From contig AP025283.1 in the NCBI GenBank assembly GCA_024347235.1, forward strand, positions 3,348,001 to 3,412,000: DNA of 64,000 nt, given 5' to 3'. Every line of letters begins with the position of its first letter. The stretch's first letter is position 1. The notes under the pieces were generated by a model, which worked only from the letters and a program-made list of their open reading frames with translations, was not told the DNA's origin and searched no databases. Source of the stretch: Aliamphritea spongicola (GTDB lineage: Bacteria > Pseudomonadota > Gammaproteobacteria > Pseudomonadales > Balneatricaceae). The position numbers and the translations under genes are program-made. Below, piece after piece: positions 1 through 9,316 of the stretch.

Positions 1-593
1 TGCGTTTACAGCAACAGCTTAAGGATGCTGACATCAGCGTCGACGCTGAACATCCGCTATTTGTTTACCTGCCCTGCGGTGTCGGCGGCGCTCCGGGCGG
101 TATCGCCTACGGCCTTCGCCTGATACTCGGCCCCCATGTTCACTGCTTCTTTGCCGAGCCAGTTGAAGCCCCTGCGTACTGGTGGGCATGCAGGCGCCGG
201 AAAACACAGAAATCGAAAGCGTCTATGACTTCGGTCTGAAAGTTGCCACCGAAGCCGACGGACTGGCAGTGAGCAAAGCCTCCCTGGGTATGCGAAATGA
301 TGCGTACCCTGCTGGATGGCGTATTCACCGTTGAAGATGACCGGCTGTTCAAATTCCTCTATCAGTTGCAACAGCACGAAGGCATTTCAATCGAACCTTC
401 TGCGGCGGCAGGCTTCACCGGCCCGGACATGCTGACCAACACAGCAGCAGGACAGGCTTATCTGAACAATATGCAACTGAGCGAAAAACTTGATAACAGT
501 ACTCATCTGCTGTGGACCACCGGCGGCTTATTTGTACCGCAGGAAGAGATGGATAAATTCAGCGCCAAAGGCAAACAACTGCTCGGCACCTGA
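1..593 (+). CDS. dsdA: D-serine dehydratase (D-serine ammonia-lyase), C-terminal part, two frame breaks
   Basis: PLP enzyme that deaminates D-serine to pyruvate and ammonia in the cytoplasm. The beginning lies outside the window. The [10 protein letters not shown] stretch (about 70-100) matches the glycine-rich phosphate-binding loop of DsdA, and the later [11 protein letters not shown] and [12 protein letters not shown] segments match its C-terminal domain. The frame breaks near 170 (restoring a C in a C-run gives EAPCVLVGM) and near 288 (removing a G gives [12 protein letters not shown]). Both are single-base homopolymer changes, so the gene is probably intact in the organism. It ends at TGA 591-593 and is followed by a strong hairpin. 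The family call is firm. Confidence 0.88.
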
Positions 594-604
594 ATATATA
601 ATCT

Positions 605-636
605 AACGGCCATTCAGTCTGCTCTGAATGGCCGTT
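605..636. terminator. Bidirectional terminator-like hairpin between convergent dsdA and tauE-like gene
   Basis: A perfect 13-bp inverted repeat (605-617 with 624-636, loop TCTGCT) lies between the dsdA stop and the end of the convergent gene. There is no long T-run on either side, so the termination role is inferred from position and stem strength. Confidence 0.7.
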
Positions 637-639
637 CCC

Positions 640-1398
640 TCAAATCAGGATATACAGTCCCAGTAAAAACAGCGCGATAAACAGCGCCTTTTTAAACGCC
701 TCTGCCGACAGCCTTCGACGAATCTTTTGGCCCAGAAACATCCCGGCCATTGCCGGCAACAGCCCGGCCACAGACATCACTCCATTCTCAACCGTCAGCA
801 TGCCATTACCCTGCAGGGAAATCGCCAGCCCCAGGGAAGACAGGCTGAACAGCATACCCATCGCCTGCATTAACTCATCACGGGATAAATTCAGTGCTTG
901 CAGGTACATCACCCCTGGCACAGTAAAGGAGCCGGTCATGCCGGTCAGTACACCATTAATGCTTCCCACCAGTATCGCCAGTGGTGAATGCCAACCGGCA
1001 GAGAGCCGGTTTATATCGAGTCGCATCCCCGCCAGCCCGGTAATGCCGTACAGAATCAATAACACTCCCAGCAAGCGGGTGAGATAAGTAAAGTCCACAT
1101 ACAGTAACGCCTGCCCACCCAGCCATATCATCAGTGTGGCCGGTAACATAAAGTAACAGACACGGCGCCAGACCCTTGCAGTCTGCCCCGCTTCACCGTC
1201 ACCCCGACTCAGGGCCTGCCAGACATTCGTCACAAAAGAAGGTACCAGCAGCAACGCCATTGCCGTCGGTAAATCCGACACCAGCAGCAACAGAGCCAGA
1301 CTGACTGTTGGCAAGCCAAGCCCTACAACACCTTTAACCGTGCCGGCGAACATAAACACCAGCAAAACCGTCAGTAACATCTGTGGCTCAGCTAACAT
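640..1398 (-). CDS. TauE/SafE family inner-membrane anion exporter
   Basis: Predicted 252-residue polytopic membrane protein of the TauE/SafE (sulfite exporter/UPF0721) family. It has the usual near-repeat of two halves, with GTVKGVVGLGLP near residue 20 and GSINGVLTGMTGSFTVPG near 145, both typical family motifs, and about eight hydrophobic segments. Family members are linked to export of sulfite, sulfoacetate or other small organosulfur anions. The substrate cannot be read from sequence. It is convergent with dsdA and divergent from the aminotransferase at 1614, whose omega-amino-acid substrates can include taurine-like compounds. That link is only suggestive. The frame is intact. Confidence 0.85.
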   Translation of the reverse strand: MLAEPQMLLTVLLVFMFAGTVKGVVGLGLPTVSLALLLLVSDLPTAMALLLVPSFVTNVWQALSRGDGEAGQTARVWRRVCYFMLPATLMIWLGGQALLYVDFTYLTRLLGVLLILYGITGLAGMRLDINRLSAGWHSPLAILVGSINGVLTGMTGSFTVPGVMYLQALNLSRDELMQAMGMLFSLSSLGLAISLQGNGMLTVENGVMSVAGLLPAMAGMFLGQKIRRRLSAEAFKKALFIALFLLGLYILI

Positions 1399-1613
1399 TA
1401 ACTTTATTCCTTATTCGCATTACTGACGTCACATAACCCCTTTTCGACCGCACACATACTAACTCAGCTACCCTTGCAGCAACATCCCCGGACAATTCAT
1501 CATAGCCCCGGATTACAGACACGCTTCAATCACTCACTAAGGGGATACATCACCGGCACCGCTGGCCCGATAATAAGCAGCATATTATGACCACTAAAAT
1601 AAAAGGTTGCCGT

Positions 1614-2930
1614 ATGACTGCTATCAACATGGATGCCTTCTGGATGCCCTTTACGGCAAACAAAGACTTCAAACAACAGCCCCGCCTGCTGGACCGGGCT
1701 GAAGGTAATTACTACTTCAATGAACAACAGCAACCCATTCTGGATGCAACGGCTGGCCTGTGGTGCGTAAACGCTGGCCACGGCCGCCATCAGATTGCTG
1801 ATGCCGTCAACCGTCAGCTACGAAGCCTGGATTACGCTTCACCGTTCAACTTTGGCCACAGCATCGGATTTGAATTTGCCAACCGCCTAGTGCAGTACAC
1901 CCCGGACCCGCTTAACAAGGTATTCTTCACTAACTCCGGATCTGAAGCGGTAGAATCTGCACTGAAAATTGCCCTGCAATATCAGCAATCCAGAGGCAAG
2001 AGCGGCAAGTTCAAGCTCATTGGCCGGGAAATGGCCTATCACGGGGTCAACTTCGGTGGTATTTCTGTGGGTGGTCTTACACCTAACCGTACCGGCTTCG
2101 GTCCGTTACTGGAAACAGACCATTTACCCCACACACTGGATATAGAGAAAAACGCCTTCAGCCGTGGCTTACCTGCAGAGGATCTGAGCAAGGCAGATGC
2201 ACTGGAAGCCCTGATTAACTTCCATAACGCCGACACCATTGCGGCGGTTATTATCGAACCGATAAGCGGCGCTGGCGGTGTCATCATGCCGCCGGAAGGC
2301 TATCTGCAGCGCATCCGCGACATCTGTACAAAACATGACATTTTGCTGATTTTTGATGAGGTCATCACCGGCTGGGGCCGGCTGGGCTCGCCTTTCGCCG
2401 CCACCGAATTCGGCGTCACCCCGGACATGATTACCTCCGCCAAGGGCATTACCAACGGCGTTATGCCGCTGGGCGCTGTATTCGTCAGTGATCATATCCA
2501 TGACCAGATCGTCGATAACGCCACGCCCGGCGGCATCGAGTTCTATCACGGTTATACCTATTCAGCTCACCCGGTTGCCTGCGCTGCCGGCCTGGCCACT
2601 CTGGATATCTATGATGAAGAACAGCTGCTCACCCGCGCCAGAGGTGCGATTGGCGATTACTTTGCTGATGCCCTGCACAGCCTGAAAGACGCACCAAAAG
2701 TAATAGACATCCGCAACTACGGTTTAGTGGGAGCGGTACAGTTTGATGCCAGCGTCGCCGCCAACGGTCCAATCGGTCTGGACTTTCAGAAGAACTGCTT
2801 TAAACGGGGCGTCATGGTCAGAACCATGGGCAACATTGTCGCCTTCTCTCCGCCACTAACTATCGAACCGGAGCAGATTGACCAGTTAGTGAAAGTATTG
2901 CGGGAAACCGCAGAAGAAATGTTTGCCTGA
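1614..2930 (+). CDS. Class III omega-amino acid:pyruvate aminotransferase (beta-alanine:pyruvate type)
   Basis: PLP-dependent class III aminotransferase of about 438 residues, close in pattern to Pseudomonas omega-amino acid:pyruvate aminotransferase, which moves the amino group of beta-alanine or similar omega-amino acids to pyruvate. Visible landmarks are FWMPFTANK near the N-terminus, FFTNSGSEAVESALK (cofactor phosphate region), YHGVNFGG, the LLIFDEVITGWGR motif with the PLP-contacting Asp, and the Schiff-base Lys in ITSAKGITNG. An in-frame ATG exists at 1587, but 1614 is preferred: AAAAGG lies just upstream and the family aligns from there. The frame is intact, a useful internal standard in this error-rich sequence. 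Taurine or GABA are possible alternative substrates. Confidence 0.86.
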   Translation: MTAINMDAFWMPFTANKDFKQQPRLLDRAEGNYYFNEQQQPILDATAGLWCVNAGHGRHQIADAVNRQLRSLDYASPFNFGHSIGFEFANRLVQYTPDPLNKVFFTNSGSEAVESALKIALQYQQSRGKSGKFKLIGREMAYHGVNFGGISVGGLTPNRTGFGPLLETDHLPHTLDIEKNAFSRGLPAEDLSKADALEALINFHNADTIAAVIIEPISGAGGVIMPPEGYLQRIRDICTKHDILLIFDEVITGWGRLGSPFAATEFGVTPDMITSAKGITNGVMPLGAVFVSDHIHDQIVDNATPGGIEFYHGYTYSAHPVACAAGLATLDIYDEEQLLTRARGAIGDYFADALHSLKDAPKVIDIRNYGLVGAVQFDASVAANGPIGLDFQKNCFKRGVMVRTMGNIVAFSPPLTIEPEQIDQLVKVLRETAEEMFA

Positions 2931-2986
2931 ACAGGCACAAAGAAAACGGGGTGAGAGCCACCCGCTCCCGGACATTCCGGGGCTTC

Positions 2987-3023
2987 ACGGGCTGCGGGGC
3001 GATCCCCTGCCAGCCCGTTTTTT
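2987..3023 (+). terminator. Rho-independent terminator of the aminotransferase gene
   Basis: A GC-rich stem starting ACGGGCTG and closing CAGCCCGT, with an inner GGGG/CCCC pairing, is followed by a run of six T (3018-3023). It lies 57 bp after the aminotransferase stop. Confidence 0.85.
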
Positions 3024-3030
3024 ATCCGGA

Positions 3031-3600
3031 CTAAGACATTCCCGGCTGGTGCAGCTTAGCCGGTAAAGGCACATTGACCACACACAGCTCACACTCTGAA
3101 GTTCCGGTATTTCTGAAGCGGTGCGGCCGGCTGCTGTCAAAACAGAAACCGTCACCGGCCTGCAATTCGTACACCTGAAAACCCACCGTCAGCTCAATAC
3201 TGCCCTGAACAACCACCCCGGTTTTCTCACCGCTACTCTGCAGCATTTCAGAACCACTGTCAGCCCCGGGGCAAACCGTTCACGGGTAAAATCAGCCAGG
3301 CGCTGCATCACTCCGGCACCTACCAGCTTCCGGCTCCACTGCGTATTCCCCACCTCCGGCATTTTATCCGCGGGAAACACCGCCAGATCCGGCTGGATAT
3401 TAGCCAGATCCAGTGTAAAGAAATCACCGATAGAAATCGGAATGCCGCTCAGCACCTTCTTCAGCGAACTCACGGACGGACTGACACCGTTTTTCGATCA
3501 TCGAAATCGTGCTGTTAGTCACGCCAACCCGCTTGGCCAGTTCCCGCTGGGAAATTCCCTTCAACTTACGAATTGCTTTTAACCGTTCACCAACATCCAC
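3031..3600 (-). CDS. XRE-family regulator with C-terminal cupin domain, two frame breaks
   Basis: About 190-residue repressor of the HTH-cupin class (the PuuR-like architecture). The N-terminal 60 residues form an HTH_3 domain (GERLKAIRKLKGISQRELAK followed by VTNSTISMIEKN). The last 70 are a cupin with GDGFCFDSSRPHRFRN. The frame breaks near 3488 (an A in an A-run after MIEK) and near 3245. The start is taken as GTG at 3600 with GGAAAGG just upstream. Family members sense polyamines or other small ligands through the cupin and repress amine or amino-acid catabolism. The neighbouring aminotransferase is a plausible target, but no operator was identified. Confidence 0.78.
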
Positions 3601-3831
3601 AGCCTTTCCCCGGTAACTACCTGTTTAACAGGATATTACCGGAGTGTAGCTCAGACTAACACCGCTACAGCTCCGGAGAATTATGACATTTGCGTATGAA
3701 CCGAAGCGGCCAGCTAGACCGCCACTTTCAGCCATTAAAGGTGGGTCCTTTTTACTGACTAAGTGGGCCTTATAGGGTATCCAATTTCCACGTACAGTTA
3801 CTCATACAATACTCGGCATAAAACAATAAAG

Positions 3832-5897
3832 ATGGATCGCCAAATGACCAGTCCTACACAGAGCAATACACCTCAAATACAGGAAAAACTCAGCGTTTGT
3901 CCGCTGGACTGCCCGGATACCTGCAGCCTGAAAGTCACCGTTACCGACAACGAAATCACCAAAATCCGCGGCTCGCAGGTCAACCCGCTCACCGAAGGCA
4001 GCATCTGCACCAAGGTTGCCCGCTATTACCCTGACTTTGTACACGGCCCCCGCCGGCTGCGACACCCGCTGTTGCGTACCGGACCAAGAGGCAGTGGCCA
4101 GTACCGTCAAATCAGTTGGGATGAAGCACTGGACCGGGTTCATAAAGGACTGAGTCAGGCAATTGAAACCCATGGCAGCGCCAGCGTGCTGCCATTTAAC
4201 TATGCAGGCCCCCACGGCCAACTGTCCGGCGGCTCGATGGACGTACGCTTCTTTAAAAACTGGGGGCACACAGCTGAACCGTGGCCCGCTTTGCGGCGGC
4301 GTACGGTCTCTGTCTTACCGCTCACTTTACGGCAACAGTAGCCCGGGAATACCCCGCAACAGGCGGAGTTTGCCGATCTGATACTGATCTGGGGATGTAA
4401 CGTCAGCGTCGCTAACCTGCACTTCATGCGCACCATTAAGCGGGCCAGACAACGCGGTGCCAAGTTGGTTGTCATTGACCCGCACCGCACACAGGTTGCC
4501 CGGCAGGCAGACCTCTATCTGCAGGTCACGCCGGGCAGCGATGTCAGCCTCGCACTCTACCTCACCGCCCGGCTTGCTGCTGCCGGAAAAATTGATACCG
4601 ACAACCTGACAGAACTGACAACCGGTCTCGATGCTTATCTGGAAAATGCCGCCGGCTATCTGGCCACCGATCTGGAAAATATCTGCGGGATATCACCGGA
4701 TGCTGCAGAACAGCTGGTGACTCTGCTGACGGCTGCCGAAAGCATCACCGTCAACGTAGGGGTTGGACTGGAACGGACCCGCAATGGTGGCGCAGCATGC
4801 CGGGCGGCCTACAGCTTCCGCTGCTGTTTGGCACACTGGGCAAAGCAGGTAACGGTGTAATCGGCAGCTATGGTTCGCTGTTTCCAGGCAGCTCTCAGTT
4901 AACAGACGTCACCGAAGACAACGCAGCCACACAGCGGGAATTCAACATCATCGAAGTGTCTGATCACTTGCTGGATACCGGCAGCGACACCCCGGTAAAA
5001 GCGGTATTCATCTATAACCATAATCCGGTCGCCACCCACCCTGACCAGCACAAAATGATCAGCGCACTGAAAAATGAAGACCTGTTCATCGCCGGTTGTG
5101 ATGTGGAAATGAATGACAGCATGCAATACGCCGATGTCATTCTGCCTGCCGCAACTCACTTTGAGCATCATGATGCTTACTCTGCTTACGGTCACGGTTA
5201 TCTGCAGCGGGCAGAACCGGTGATCCCGCCGGTGGGTGAAGCCCTGCCCAACACGGAAATTTTCCGCCGGTTAGCAGCAAAATTTGGTTTCACCGACCCG
5301 GAGTTCCGCACCAGCGACGACAACCTGCTTGATCAGGCATTCAGACTGACGGAAGAAAAGCACGGCATCAACAGCGTGCGGCAGCTGCCAACAGATCAGG
5401 CAATGTCTATGCAGAATGCGGATTTCCGCTGGCTGAGTAACCGGACACTGACAACGCCGAGTAGCAAAGCAGAGCTCTACTCTGCAGCGCTGGAAGACAG
5501 CTATCAGGCGGGGCTGCCGGAGTACAAATCCATCCGCGGCAACGGGGCTTACCAACTGCTGTCACCCGCCTCGGATAAACGTACTAACGCTACCTTCGGC
5601 GGCAATACAGCCTCTGACGGCCTGCAGACTCTGGAACTGAACCCGGCGGATGCCGAACAGCTGAACATCACAGACGGTGACGGCCTGATCATCAGTAATC
5701 ATCTGGGAGAGGTGCAAGTGCAGGCTAAGCTGACCGATGCCGTCGCAAAAGGCGTAGTTCTCGTTGATAAAGGCGCCTGGTGCCATACCAGCCCTACCGG
5801 CCTGACGGTGAACGCGCTGATCAGCAACCACAGCCGAACGGATATCGGCGACGGTGCAGCCTACTACGATACCTTTGTGGATATTCGGAAAGTCTGA
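3832..5897 (+). CDS. Molybdopterin (bis-MGD) oxidoreductase, formate dehydrogenase/BisC-like, three frame breaks
   Basis: About 690-residue single-subunit member of the DMSO reductase superfamily. The N-terminus carries CPLDCPDTC followed later by GSICTK, the cysteine set that binds a [4Fe-4S] cluster. RGPLCGG follows near the active-site region, then LIWGCNVSVANLH and the MGD-binding VVIDPHRTQ. A C-terminal molydop-binding domain (NPADAEQLNITDGD, KGVVLVDKGAW) completes it. Frame breaks lie near 4255 (A-run), 4354 (C-run) and 4817 (C-run), and each repairs with one base. No twin-arginine signal is seen, so it is probably cytoplasmic. No electron-transfer partner is adjacent, and the substrate is unknown. 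ATG 3844 is an alternative start. Confidence 0.85.
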
Positions 5898-5938
5898 CTT
5901 TGATACTCAACTGAGCCTGAGCATTAACTGAAGGCGAA

Positions 5939-5963
5939 AAAGCGGGGCTTAATGCCCCGCTTT
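5939..5963. terminator. Bidirectional terminator between the molybdoenzyme and hupE-like gene
   Basis: A perfect 10-bp stem (5939-5948 with 5954-5963) has a TTAAT loop, with A-runs on the left and T on the right. It can therefore serve both convergent genes. Confidence 0.85.
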
Positions 5964-5994
5964 GCGAAATGATTCATCTGCAATAAACGGCGGT

Positions 5995-6576
5995 TTACAC
6001 AGCAACCAGATAGAAGCCAATACCGGCGATACCCGCACCAATATAGCGCAATAGCTGAACCCCATGAGGTACAAACCGGGAGGAACCACCCACTAAAACG
6101 CCTGCAATGTGAATACCTGCGGTACCCAGGACGAATCCAAGTGCGTACAGCTCAGCCTGTGCCAGCTGAGGCATCTCGGTACCATGTGCATGACCATGGA
6201 ACAGTGCGAAGAAGCCAACAAACACCATCGCCAGCCCCTGAGGCATCTTCTTTGCAGCAGCAAGCGCAACACCCAGAGCCAGTACAGACGCAGCGATACC
6301 TAATTCAACAGAAATAAACGGAACGCCCTGCATTCCTAATATCCCGCCAATCAGCATAACCACTACAAAAGTGGCAGGCACCGTCCAGATAGCACGGCCT
6401 CCAATCTGCGCACTTAAAATGCCAACACTGATCATCGCCAGTAAATGATCAAAACCGAGTACCGGATGACTCAGGCCTGAAATGAAGCCATTAACCTGGG
6501 TTGCCTGATGGGCTAGAACGATGTTTGGCAAGAACAACCCGAGTAATGACAGATAAAGATAATGCACTTTTTTCAT
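5995..6576 (-). CDS. HupE/UreJ family membrane protein
   Basis: A 193-residue protein with a cleavable signal peptide (positive start, hydrophobic core, LAHQA cleavage region) and six or so membrane segments. The family signature HPVLGFDHLLAM is present near residue 37, and a His-rich FHGHAHGTE lies near 125. HupE/UreJ proteins are linked to nickel or cobalt uptake for hydrogenase or urease. Neither enzyme is encoded nearby, so the metal is inferred from the family only. The frame is intact. It is transcribed alone and convergent to the molybdoenzyme. Confidence 0.85.
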   Translation of the reverse strand: MKKVHYLYLSLLGLFLPNIVLAHQATQVNGFISGLSHPVLGFDHLLAMISVGILSAQIGGRAIWTVPATFVVVMLIGGILGMQGVPFISVELGIAASVLALGVALAAAKKMPQGLAMVFVGFFALFHGHAHGTEMPQLAQAELYALGFVLGTAGIHIAGVLVGGSSRFVPHGVQLLRYIGAGIAGIGFYLVAV

Positions 6577-6951
6577 ACAATTTCCATTTAATGTCCAGTG
6601 AAAAACCAGGTGAACTAATACAATACAAACCGTCTGAATGGTTCCGGAAACACCTGGGGCGGCTAATATGTAATCAACTGATTAAAAGGCAAGTTTGCGA
6701 TACTAAATCGGAGTCAGAAGCCTGAAATAAAGCATGTTTAACGATGCAAAAGCCCACAACTAAAGCTGAATGGATGTTGGTGACTGTATGGCGCAACAGG
6801 ATACGGTTTTGCGATTAAAAAGTTGAACAGCTGAGCTTTGTAAAAACTGAGCTTTGTAAAATATGCCTTATGCGGTCCGGGAGTTTATCCGCAGATTCCT
6901 TCAACCTGCGGACTATCATCGTTTTATCAGCCATATAAAACGTATCATGCA
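6577..6951. other. Intergenic region between hupE-like and BLUF genes
   Basis: No convincing gene. A short direct repeat (TGAGCTTTGTAAAA, twice between about 6832 and 6860) is the only structure seen. The part next to 6576 should hold the hupE-like promoter. Confidence 0.5.
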
Positions 6952-7395
6952 CTACAAATCCAGAAACGCATCCTTCATTGCATGAAACTCCACCAGAAGC
7001 TGATGGGCTAACTGACCGTTAGGCCGGCCGACACTGAGTAAACGACGAATACGGTTATCCAGCTGAGCATAATCGTCGCGGGTACGGTTTCCGAGAATCC
7101 GGCACCCCATGCGCCAGTTGCCAAATTCACGGTCCTTCAAATCATCGTTGGTATAAATGATATCCATCGAATGATGCCGTTCATCCGCCCGGATATCTGC
7201 AATGATCTGATCAATGGACGCCACCGGCCCTTCCAGAACCTGCATAAAAACCGGCTTATCAAATAACAACAGACCAGTCAGGCCCATATCTTTATTTTTC
7301 TTGCGTGACTGCATCAGTAAGCCGCGCAAATCCTCTTCCTGAAAATCCAGCAACTCATGACTGATATAAGCAAACTGCTTTAAACGCTCTGACAC
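6952..7395 (-). CDS. BLUF-domain blue-light sensor protein
   Basis: A 147-residue protein that is essentially one BLUF domain, the FAD-binding blue-light receptor fold. Expected photocycle residues are visible: Tyr in FAYIS near residue 10, Asn in RKKNKDMGLTGLLLF, Gln in VFMQVLEG, and the Trp/Met pair in FGNWRMG. No output domain is attached, so it must signal through a partner protein, as PixD-type short BLUF proteins do. No partner (EAL, GGDEF or response regulator) lies next to it. The frame is intact and the gene appears monocistronic. Confidence 0.93.
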   Translation of the reverse strand: MSERLKQFAYISHELLDFQEEDLRGLLMQSRKKNKDMGLTGLLLFDKPVFMQVLEGPVASIDQIIADIRADERHHSMDIIYTNDDLKDREFGNWRMGCRILGNRTRDDYAQLDNRIRRLLSVGRPNGQLAHQLLVEFHAMKDAFLDL

Positions 7396-7481
7396 CCGGT
7401 TACTCCTTTTCTGTTCGGCAATTCAGTGTGGCACAAAAACAGCTTTATTTCTAAATACTTAACTGAACCGCACAACGGATA

Positions 7482-7513
7482 TAAAAACGCCGGCACATCG
7501 CTGTGCCGGCGTT
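7482..7513 (-). terminator. Terminator of the pot operon
   Basis: A perfect 12-bp stem (7486-7497 with 7502-7513, loop TCGC) is followed on the minus strand by a T-run, seen as AAAAA on the plus strand. It lies 27 bp after the potI stop. Confidence 0.85.
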
Positions 7514-7539
7514 ATTTAATTGCTATATCCAAACCGGTT

Positions 7540-8358
7540 TTAATCGATCCGGTTCAGCATGCGGTTCTGGCGGCGCATTTGCCAAATGGCACCGATCACA
7601 CCGATCGCCACAATGCCGATCATGATGGTGGCCAGCGCGTTCACTTCCGGCGTCACCCCTAAACGCACCTTGGAGAAGATCACCATTGGCAGGGTACTGT
7701 TACCCGGGCCGGAGACGAAGCTGGCGATGACCAGATCATCCAGCGACAGAGTAAACGACAGCAGCCAGCCGGAAATGATCGCCGGGGAGATCAGCGGCAG
7801 GGTCACCAGGAAGAACAGGCTGAAGGGCTTGGCGCCCAGGTCCATTGCCGCTTCTTCCAGCGACTCGTCCATGGCGGATAAGCGTGACTGCACGATCACC
7901 GCCACATAAGCCAGACAGAAGGTACTGTGGGCAATGATGATGGTTCCGATGCCCCGGCCTGACGGCCAGCCAAAGGCCCCTTCCATCGCCACGAACAGCA
8001 GCAACAGGGACAGACCGGTAATTACTTCCGGCATTACCAGTGGCGCGGTGATCCACCCGGAGAGAATCAGTTTGCCCGGGAAGCGCCCCATCCGTGACAG
8101 CACGAAACCCGCCAGAGTGCCCAGCACCACCGCAATGGTGGCACTGAAGAAGGCGACTTTCAGACTCAGCCAGGCAGCGGTCATGATCTGTTCATTGCTG
8201 AACAGCGCGGTGTACCATTTCAGGGACCAGCCGCCCCACACGGTCACCAGCTTGGATTTGTTGAAGCTGTAGACGATCAGCGCAATGATCGGCGCGTACA
8301 GGAAGATAAAGCCCAGTGTCGCGCTGGTGTTCAGGAACAGCGATTTACGTTGTTGCAT
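7540..8358 (-). CDS. potI: Putrescine/polyamine ABC transporter permease PotI-like
   Basis: A 272-residue inner-membrane permease with six predicted helices and the EAA loop (LEEAAMDLGAKPFSLF...LPLISPAI) that docks the ATPase. It has PotC/PotI-type features such as the VWGGWSLKWYTALF segment near residue 40 and LDDLVIASFVSGPG near 210. It is the last gene of a minus-strand potG-potH-potI operon and abuts potH. The frame is intact. Adjacent GntR and SpuC-like aminotransferase genes support putrescine as substrate. Spermidine (PotC) is the alternative. Confidence 0.86.
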   Translation of the reverse strand: MQQRKSLFLNTSATLGFIFLYAPIIALIVYSFNKSKLVTVWGGWSLKWYTALFSNEQIMTAAWLSLKVAFFSATIAVVLGTLAGFVLSRMGRFPGKLILSGWITAPLVMPEVITGLSLLLLFVAMEGAFGWPSGRGIGTIIIAHSTFCLAYVAVIVQSRLSAMDESLEEAAMDLGAKPFSLFFLVTLPLISPAIISGWLLSFTLSLDDLVIASFVSGPGNSTLPMVIFSKVRLGVTPEVNALATIMIGIVAIGVIGAIWQMRRQNRMLNRID

Positions 8359-9316
8359 CAGGCAAGCTCCTTCCCGGAATTAGTGTTTCTAATCAGCATG
8401 ATCGGCAATACCAGCACGATCAGCATCACAGTGGCTACGGCTGACGCCATCGGCCAGTCACGGTTGAGGAAGAACTCGTCCCACAGCACTTTACCTATCA
8501 TCAGGGTGTCGGAGCCGCCCAGCAGGGCCGGGATCACGTACTCACCCACCGCCGGTATGAATACCAGTAAGCAGCCGGCAATGATGCCTGGTATCGCCTG
8601 CGGCAGGGTAATGAGGAAGAAGTTCTGCAGTGGACGGCCACCCAGATCTTCTGCCGCTTCCAGCAGGGTCAGGTCCATTTTTCCAGCGTGGTGTACAACG
8701 GCAGCACCATGAACGGCAGGTAGGTGTAAACGATGCCGATGTAGACCGCAAAGTCGGTCTGCAACATGGTCAGTGGCTGATCCACCAGGCCGAAGGTCAT
8801 CAGGAATTCGTTGATCAGACCGTTCTTTTTCAGGAAGCCCATCCAGGCGTATACCCGCAGCAGGAAGGAGGTCCAGAACGGCAGAATCACCAGCGACAGC
8901 AGTAAAATCCGGGTGGTGGATTTGCTGCGGGCTATCAGGTACGCCATCGGGAACGCAACCAGCAGCGTAAAAAGGTGGACACCGCCGCAATGCGGATCGA
9001 GCTTAAATACGCTTCCAGATAGAAGGCGTCTTCAAACAGGTACAGGTAGTTACCCAGGTTCAGCTTCAGGGTGGCGAAGGACTCTTCCGGGTCCCACTCC
9101 AGCAGGGAGCTGTACGGCGGATCGAGATGGTCGGTTCCGCCAGGGAAATTTTGAACACCACCAGAAACGGTACAAAGAAGAAAATAGCCAGCCACAGGCT
9201 CGGCAGGGAGATCACCGTCCAGCGGCCGATGCTCAGGTGGCGTAATGCATAAATCAGGCGCCCCATACCTGATGCCGGCTTCTGGCCGGGAATATTCAGG
9301 AAACCGGGGCGTTCAT
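8358..9316 (-). CDS. potH: Putrescine/polyamine ABC transporter permease PotH-like, about four frame breaks
   Basis: A PotB/PotH-type permease of about 320 residues. The repaired product starts at ATG 9316, overlapping the potG stop (ATGA), and reads through SLPSLWLAIFFFVPFLVVFKISL (first helix), LNLGNYLYLFEDAFYLEAYL, ILPFWTSFLLRVYAWMG, and the EAA loop LLEAAEDLGGRPLQNFFLITLP. Breaks lie near 9303, 9125, 8975 and 8680. All read frames are collinear with no missing segment, so the gene is likely functional in the cell. Overlap with both neighbours implies one transcript. Confidence 0.83.

Noticed and set aside
2169-2549. Long antisense frames over the aminotransferase and other high-GC genes
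   Set aside because: They are opposite-strand shadows of conserved genes with no ribosome sites or family patterns.
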